Shown: positions 59,300-64,000 of the stretch, in pieces | Layout of the letters: every line of letters begins with the position of its first letter | How positions within the stretch are numbered: the stretch's first letter is position 1 | Made by a program: the position numbers and the translations under genes | Notes under the pieces: generated by a model | What the model saw: the letters and a program-made list of their open reading frames with translations, nothing else | What the model was told of the DNA's origin: nothing | Databases searched by the model: none | Assembly: GCA_963717085.1 (NCBI GenBank) | Contig: CAVQVM010000012.1 | Location: forward strand, 1 to 64,000 | Reading direction: 5' to 3' | Source: DASQUK01 sp963717085 | GTDB taxonomy: Bacteria; Actinomycetota; Acidimicrobiia; Acidimicrobiales; VFJN01 | DNA length: 64,000 nucleotides

Positions 59300-59430
59300 C
59301 GGATGGGTACCTCGAAGCTGGAGACCAGCGGCGTGCCCGCCCGTTCGGCGGTGACCTCGATGGTCCGGGTGCCGGACGACGGCAGTGTCGCGCCGGTGAC
59401 CGACACATGGTTGGCGGTCACGGAGGTCAC
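59296..59430 (-). CDS. Short ORF resembling the end of a YtkA-like domain (truncated or small gene)
   Basis: The minus frame ending at TGA 59296-59298 reads HVSVTGATLPSSGTRTIEVT, then AERAGTPLVSSFEVPIR, just like the last strands of a YtkA/CopD C-terminal domain (compare PFSGTWDLEVVART in CopC-CopD). Its stop overlaps the next start as ATGA, as real operon genes here do. The GTG at 59430, the GTG at 59421 or the TTG at 59436 could start a peptide of about 44 residues. There is no room for a complete domain before the gene at 59525, so it is probably the remnant of a larger gene still coupled to the operon. Nothing else is recognised in 59437-59524. Confidence 0.5.
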   Translation of the reverse strand: MTSVTANHVSVTGATLPSSGTRTIEVTAERAGTPLVSSFEVPIR

Positions 59431-59524
59431 GGGCAACCTGCGGGCGGGTTCGCCTCCGGTGGCGGCCGTGACCTGACGGCTTGACCGCCAGCGAGCATCC
59501 GTCGCCGGCGCGCTGCGAGGGGCG

Positions 59525-60097
59525 CTACGCAGTCCAGTCGGGCCGGCGCCCGAACGCGGCGATGAGCCGGTCCTGGGGATCGTCGGGGATCTCCCCGGCT
59601 GGCCGATCGGCGATGGCGCCCACGCTGCGGTAGGTGGCCTCGCGGTCGGCGAACCAGACGGCGAGTGCGTCGACCAGCTCGGGATCGAACCGCCGGTCGC
59701 CCCCGGTGGCGGCGGCCAGGTCCCAGCCGTGGATCAGGTGGTCGGCTGCGAGCTGGTAGGCGTACTCCTCGGCCGGCGTGTCGCCGAACGAGAGGTGCAC
59801 GGTGCGCCCCGCGACCAGGCCGCTGGCGGCGGCGATCGTGGCGGCGTCGGCGGCGGCCCGTCCCGCGGCGACCGGGTCGTCGCCCAGCAGGTCGCCCTCG
59901 AAGCGGTCGCCCACGTCGTCGATGGAGGCGCCCTCCATCATCGGCACGGTCCAGACGTTCTCGTAGACCACGTGGTTGACCAGCGCCCGCACGTCCCAGT
60001 CCCGGCACGGCGTCGGCGCGTCCCACTGGTCGCCGACTCCCTCCAGCCGCTTCATGAACTCGGCGACGGTGCGCCGGTGAAGATCGGTCACGTCCAT
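59525..60097 (-). CDS. DinB/maleylpyruvate-isomerase-fold protein (TIGR03086-like)
   Basis: A 190-residue protein with the four-helix DinB-like fold typical of mycothiol-dependent maleylpyruvate isomerase relatives. APTPCRDWDVRALVNHVVYE is the signature N-terminal segment (first metal His in NHV). The EEYAYQLAADHLIHGWDLAA segment supplies a second pair of candidate ligands (E and H). It probably binds a divalent metal and may use mycothiol; the reaction is unknown. ATG 60097; divergent from the CDF transporter with 35 bp between. The last helix contains WFADREATYRSVGAI. Confidence 0.85.
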   Translation of the reverse strand: MDVTDLHRRTVAEFMKRLEGVGDQWDAPTPCRDWDVRALVNHVVYENVWTVPMMEGASIDDVGDRFEGDLLGDDPVAAGRAAADAATIAAASGLVAGRTVHLSFGDTPAEEYAYQLAADHLIHGWDLAAATGGDRRFDPELVDALAVWFADREATYRSVGAIADRPAGEIPDDPQDRLIAAFGRRPDWTA

Positions 60098-60132
60098 GTC
60101 GTCCTCCTCGTCCAGCTGCGACGATAGGCGGC

Positions 60133-61065
60133 GTGAGCATGGCGCACGCCCACGGCCACGGACATTTGCAGCGGCCGCCGGCCGGCGATCGTGCCGCGAC
60201 CCGCTACAAGGGGCGGCTCGTGGCGGCGCTGGCCCTGCTGAGCGTGGTGACCGTGGTCGAGGTCGTCGCCGGCTTCGCCACGCGGTCCCTGGCCCTGGTG
60301 TCCGACGCCGGCCACATGCTCACCGACGTCGGCGGGCTGGGCATGGCTTTGGCCGCGATCCATGTGGCAGACCGCTCGTCGCTCACTCGGGGACGCACGT
60401 TCGGCCTCTACCGCCTGGAGATCCTGGCGGCATTGGCCAATGCGGTGCTGCTGTTCGGGGTGGCGATCTACGTGCTGGTCGAGGCCGCCCGGCGCTGGAA
60501 CAACCCCACCGACGTGCTGGCCGGGCCCATGTTGGTCGTGGCCATCGTGGGCCTCGTCGCCAACGTGGTGGCGTTCGGGCTGCTCCGCGACGGCTCCAAG
60601 GCCAGCCTCAGCGTCAGGGGCGCCTACCTCGAGGTCTTCTCCGACCTGCTGGGATCGCTGGGCGTGATCGTGGCAGCGGTGGTGTTGCAGGTGACGGGGT
60701 GGGAATGGGTTGACCCCGCCGTCGGCGTGGCCATCGGACTCTTCATCCTGCCCCGCGCCTGGCGCCTGGGCGCCCAGGCGATGCGGATCCTGGTGCAGGC
60801 GGCACCGCTCGGCACCGACCTGGCCGTGATCGAGGCGCAGCTGCAGGCCATCGACGGCGTAGTCGACGTCCATGACCTGCATGTGTGGACGCTGACGTCG
60901 GAGATGGACGTCGCCTCCGTGCACCTCATGGTGAGGGACGGCACCGACACCCACGGGGTGCTCGACCGGGCCCGGGTCGTGCTGCGTGACAGCCACGGGA
61001 TCGGGCACGCCACGCTCCAGGTGGAGCCCGACACCCACGAGGGCTGCGACGAACTGGCGTGGTGA
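60133..61065 (+). CDS. Cation diffusion facilitator (zinc-type) transporter
   Basis: A 310-residue CDF protein that exports divalent metal in exchange for protons. The His-rich N terminus (HAHGHGH, 5-11) and six membrane helices precede a C-terminal cytoplasmic domain (VVDVHDLHVWTLTSEMDVAS). TM2 has SDAGHMLTD, supplying H61 and D65; TM5 has GAYLEVFSDLLGS, supplying E167 and D171. Zinc CDFs more often have His at the E167 position, so selectivity may differ. GTG 60133. A zinc- or copper-handling role fits the copper genes upstream, but the transported ion is not fixed by sequence. Confidence 0.92.
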   Translation: MSMAHAHGHGHLQRPPAGDRAATRYKGRLVAALALLSVVTVVEVVAGFATRSLALVSDAGHMLTDVGGLGMALAAIHVADRSSLTRGRTFGLYRLEILAALANAVLLFGVAIYVLVEAARRWNNPTDVLAGPMLVVAIVGLVANVVAFGLLRDGSKASLSVRGAYLEVFSDLLGSLGVIVAAVVLQVTGWEWVDPAVGVAIGLFILPRAWRLGAQAMRILVQAAPLGTDLAVIEAQLQAIDGVVDVHDLHVWTLTSEMDVASVHLMVRDGTDTHGVLDRARVVLRDSHGIGHATLQVEPDTHEGCDELAW

Positions 61066-61128
61066 GGGCCGTAACGGCGGGGCAGTACAGACACTGGTAC
61101 GGCCGCCGAGCTCTCGAAGGAGGTCGCC

Positions 61129-61482
61129 ATGCCCCGATCCGACGCCAGCTCCGTCGTCACGACATATGTGAAGGCCTGGACCAGCGGAGACTTCGACACC
61201 GCCCGCTCGACGCTCCGCAACGACGTCGCCTTCGCCGGGCCGCTGGGAACCGCCGACGGCATCGACGAATGCATGCGTGGGCTCCAGGGCCTGAAGCAGA
61301 TCGTCAAGGCGTCCGAGCAGCACAAGGTCATCGCCGACGGCGACGACGTCTGCCTCATCTACGACCTCGTGACCACCTCGGCCGGCACCATCCCCACCGC
61401 CGGCTGGTTCCAGGTCCGCGACGGCAAGATCGCCACGATCACGGCGTTCTTCGATGCCCGCCCCCTGGACCCGGCCCGGTAG
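61129..61482 (+). CDS. NTF2-like (SnoaL) protein
   Basis: A 117-residue NTF2-like fold: VVTTYVKAWTSGDFDTARST, GTADGIDECMRGLQGLKQIV, DDVCLIYDLVTTSAGTIPTA and GWFQVRDGKIATITAFFDAR match the nuclear transport factor 2/SnoaL pattern. The start is ATG 61129 with GAAGGAGG about 6 nt upstream, a strong ribosome-binding site. Function is unknown; these domains bind small hydrophobic ligands or catalyse isomerisation. It lies 63 bp after the CDF gene and is convergent with the BTAD regulator. Confidence 0.83.
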   Translation: MPRSDASSVVTTYVKAWTSGDFDTARSTLRNDVAFAGPLGTADGIDECMRGLQGLKQIVKASEQHKVIADGDDVCLIYDLVTTSAGTIPTAGWFQVRDGKIATITAFFDARPLDPAR

Positions 61483-61502
61483 CCGCACCCCCGAGCCGAC
61501 GG

Positions 61503-64000
61503 TCAGCCCGTGACGGCCCGGAACACGATCTCGGTGTCCTCGGTGGGCGGGACGCCGAGCTCGTCGAGTTGCCGAAGGCAGGTGTGCATGGCGCGGCGGG
61601 CGGCGGCACGATCGCCGCGCGCGACGTGGGCGGCCACCGCCAAGCGGTGCGCGGGCTCGGACCAAGGTTCGGCCTCGAGCGCCCGGGACGCCAGGTGCAG
61701 CGCCTCGTCCGGGTCGCCGCCGGCGAGCGTCAGCTCCCCGGCCCGCACCGCCCCGGCGACGAAGCGGGCAACCAGGCGGTCGCGATGCGGCAGGGCCCAT
61801 TCCTCGTAGCCGGCATCGATCAGGTAGGGGCCCCGGTAGAGGTCGACCGCCCGCCGGTAGCTGTCGAGTGCGGCCGACGGCTCCCCGAGGCTCTCGGCCT
61901 GTGCACCGAGGTCGAGCAGTCGTTCCATCTCCCAGGCGTCGACCCGCAGCCAGTCGTGTCCCGTCAGGCGCAGTCCCGCCCCCTCGGCGCGCACGAAGCA
62001 CGAAGGTGCCCCCTCGGCGCGGTCGGGCTCCAGGACCGCCAGCAGGTACGACAGTGTCACGCGCAGGTTGCGCATCGCCGCCGCCGAAGCCAAGTCGGGC
62101 CAGAGCGCACCGGCCAGCTCCTCGCGGGTGCCGCCACCCCGGGTCATGAGCAGCAAGAGCAGGGCGCGGACCCGTTCCCGCCGCCAGTGGGGATGGTCGA
62201 CCGCCCGGCCGGCGCGCCGCAGGGTCGTCGGGCCCAGCAGGCCCAGCTCCAGCGGGGCCGCCGGAACCGTGGGCAGGGCGTCGAGCAGTGACCGGGCCCA
62301 AGTCCGGAGCGCCCGCGGCGCGTTCGACCGGTCCGCCAGCTGGCGAAGGGAGGGGCGGGCCGCCGGGCCCAGGTCCTTCACCAATGCCTCGGCGTCGCTC
62401 TGCCCGCCGGCCACCGCTGAGCAGGCCAGCTCGGCGCGCCAGCTCACTGGCAGGAAGGCCCGCGCCGCCGCCCAGTGCTCGGGGGTGAGGGCCGCGGCCG
62501 TCGCCAGGTCGCCACCCTCCCGGGCGGCGACGAGCGCCTGGGCGAGGGCCAGGCCCGTCACGTACGCCGGTCCGAGATCCAGCTGCTCAAACGGCTCCCG
62601 CGTCTCGGGGACCAGCACGTACAGCATGGCGATGCGGCGAAGGTGGCCGTAGGCCTGGCGACCCTCGGTCAGCTTGTGGTCCGCCAGCTGCGCGACGAAC
62701 AGCTCGGCGGCTCCGCGTTCGTCGCCGATGGCCAGCGCCAGCGTCGCCTCGGCCGCCAGCATCGAGGCCTGGAGCGATGGCCGCGGGCTGGGGCCCGCGT
62801 GCTGGCGAGCTCGCGCCATGTGCTGCTCGGCGCGGTCGAGGTCTCCGTCGAGGGCGCAGCGCGCCACCACCATGGTGTGGGCGATGGCCAACAGATGGTC
62901 GTTGCCCGCCGGGGCGAGTTGGGTGAGCATCCGGTCGAGGGCCGCCGCGGCCGCCTCGTGCTCGCCGCAATGGGTCAGTGCGTTGACCTCGAGCATGGTC
63001 AGCCCGCCTCGCAGCGACGGCCCGGCCTCGGCCACCGCCACCTCGACGCCCCGTCGCGCCGCCTCCGGGAACCCGAGGGCCAGCAGTGCCGTGGCCCTCA
63101 GCCACGCCACCTGCGGCAACCAGTACGGTCCCAGCGCCCCGGGGTCGATCGCGTCGAGGGCCGCCAGCACCCCCCGCGCGTCGCCGGCCGTGTCGGCCAG
63201 CAGGGCCTGACCGAGGCCCAACAGTCCCTGCGCCTCGGGGATCCTGGTTAGCTGGTCGGCGTAGGGAAGCAGCCGCTCGAGCAGCGCCACGTCCTCCCGC
63301 CAGTGGGCGCAGATCGCCAGGTGCTCGACGGCGCTGAGCAGCCCGAGCTCGCCACCCTCCCCGCCCTCGTCGGGGTCGGCGAACCGCTGTGCCGCCGATT
63401 CGAGCAGTTCGACGCCCCGGTCGATGTCGGTGGCGGCGGTCGCGATGCCCGCCAGCAGTTCGCCCTCGGGGGTCGACCGCACCTCCTCCGGCAGCTCCCG
63501 GGTCAGCCGGCCGAGCCCCTGGGCCGAGGCCGGGAGCGCGTGCGCCCGGCACGACGTGCGTAGCGCGTTCCGCAGGTCGTCGTCGGCGCCAGCGCGGATC
63601 AGGAGGCCGGCGCCCTGCTGGAGGTCGCGGGCGACCAGCGCCAGCCCGGCCCGGCGCTGGGCCTCGGCGATGTCGTCGGGGTCGAGGATCCCGGCGCTGA
63701 GCCGCTCGGACCAGAGCGGATGGATGGCGTGCCAGCCGCGGTCGTCGCTCGTGACCAGGGGGATGCGGCTCGCGAGCGTGGCCAGGTCGACCCGCCGAGC
63801 GAGGATCCGGTCGAGCAGCGCCTGGTCGGCACCCCCGACGGCGGCCACCACCGCCACCGCCCGGCGCTCGTCGTCCGACAGGTGCGCCAGCACCTCCTCG
63901 GCCAGGAAGCCGTCGACGCCGTGGCCCGGGCCCAACGTGCGCAGCTCGGCGAGCGCCGGCCATCCGCCGAGGTCGTTCACCCGGTTGAGGGGCACGTCGC
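61503..64000 (-). CDS. Large BTAD-domain regulator with TPR region, 5' end cut off
   Basis: The frame is open to the right edge, so the N terminus is missing; at least 832 residues are present. The visible N-terminal part (AEEVLAHLSDDERRAVAVVA, then LDRILARRVDLATLASRIPL) resembles the winged-helix end of a MalT/LuxR-type STAND ATPase. A long helical-repeat (TPR-like) region follows. The C terminus (about 570-832) has a winged-helix segment (ALLLLLMTRGGGTREELAGA, then LRVTLSYLLAVLE) and a BTAD domain (AALDSYRRAVDLYRGPYLID, ending DELGVPPTEDTEIVFRAV). BTAD at the C terminus is the reverse of the SARP/AfsR order. It is probably a STAND-type transcriptional activator. Confidence 0.88.
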   Translation of the reverse strand, partial: DVPLNRVNDLGGWPALAELRTLGPGHGVDGFLAEEVLAHLSDDERRAVAVVAAVGGADQALLDRILARRVDLATLASRIPLVTSDDRGWHAIHPLWSERLSAGILDPDDIAEAQRRAGLALVARDLQQGAGLLIRAGADDDLRNALRTSCRAHALPASAQGLGRLTRELPEEVRSTPEGELLAGIATAATDIDRGVELLESAAQRFADPDEGGEGGELGLLSAVEHLAICAHWREDVALLERLLPYADQLTRIPEAQGLLGLGQALLADTAGDARGVLAALDAIDPGALGPYWLPQVAWLRATALLALGFPEAARRGVEVAVAEAGPSLRGGLTMLEVNALTHCGEHEAAAAALDRMLTQLAPAGNDHLLAIAHTMVVARCALDGDLDRAEQHMARARQHAGPSPRPSLQASMLAAEATLALAIGDERGAAELFVAQLADHKLTEGRQAYGHLRRIAMLYVLVPETREPFEQLDLGPAYVTGLALAQALVAAREGGDLATAAALTPEHWAAARAFLPVSWRAELACSAVAGGQSDAEALVKDLGPAARPSLRQLADRSNAPRALRTWARSLLDALPTVPAAPLELGLLGPTTLRRAGRAVDHPHWRRERVRALLLLLMTRGGGTREELAGALWPDLASAAAMRNLRVTLSYLLAVLEPDRAEGAPSCFVRAEGAGLRLTGHDWLRVDAWEMERLLDLGAQAESLGEPSAALDSYRRAVDLYRGPYLIDAGYEEWALPHRDRLVARFVAGAVRAGELTLAGGDPDEALHLASRALEAEPWSEPAHRLAVAAHVARGDRAAARRAMHTCLRQLDELGVPPTEDTEIVFRAVTG

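Overview
The window is chromosomal DNA of a very GC-rich, high-coding-density actinobacterium. The gene content (glucosyl-3-phosphoglycerate synthase, a mycothiol-type maleylpyruvate isomerase fold protein, LuxR-type two-component pairs, a BTAD regulator, DUF4097 and SHOCT proteins, and a Streptomyces-like hopanoid operon with its own dxs) fits Actinomycetota. The combination with a phosphoketolase pathway and palindrome-rich intergenic DNA suggests class Acidimicrobiia or a relative; that placement is inference. No rRNA, tRNA, CRISPR array, integrase or transposase was seen.

Layout. 1-3271: end of a CRTAC1-like FG-GAP/ASPIC protein, a receiver-PP2C phosphatase and a divergent LuxR response regulator. 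3284-8648 (minus): phosphoketolase, acetate kinase and a membrane metallophosphoesterase in one likely operon. 8679-10309: two DJ-1/PfpI-fold proteins, one fused to AraC. 10441-12387: gpgS followed by a FolP2-like dihydropteroate synthase homologue. 12460-20962: an envelope-stress-like locus. One arm (minus) is histidine kinase, regulator, SHOCT protein, ABC ATPase and permease; the divergent arm is a second kinase/regulator pair plus a DUF4097 protein. 20975-31391: a secreted M23/FG-GAP/GH19-like hydrolase with a Thr-rich tail, a flavoprotein monooxygenase, a second paralogous ABC cassette, a DUF2207 membrane protein and a UspA protein. 31450-33347: a metal-ligand-poor amidohydrolase homologue and a DegV protein.

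33407-44846 is the most distinctive region: a MerR-TetR double-HTH regulator, a nested palindrome in the promoter region, then hpnC-hpnD (fused), hpnE, a polyprenyl diphosphate synthase, squalene-hopene cyclase, an HpnG-like/IspH fusion, hpnH and dxs. Most of these overlap or nearly abut. Together they cover supply of isoprenoid precursor, squalene formation, cyclisation to hopene and adenosylation, so the cell probably makes hopanoids from a dedicated precursor supply.

44851-54258: a Thr-rich lipoprotein, an enoyl-CoA hydratase, a LapA-like protein, two SDRs, an ArsC-like reductase, a frameshifted M28 peptidase, an AidB-like acyl-CoA dehydrogenase and HrpB helicase. 54290-59436: an ECF sigma factor, a zf-HC2 anti-sigma-like membrane protein, CopC-CopD, and a facing operon of secreted or membrane proteins probably linked to copper. 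59525-64000: a DinB-fold protein, a CDF metal transporter, an NTF2-like protein and the 3' part of a large BTAD regulator.

A recurring theme is short palindromic repeats. A 52-bp element open in nearly all reading frames lies once between convergent genes and once in frame inside the cyclase gene. A different palindromic insert adds 36 codons to an ABC ATPase whose paralogue in the same window lacks it. Related hairpin elements sit between co-directional genes at 11374, 37441 and 41868.
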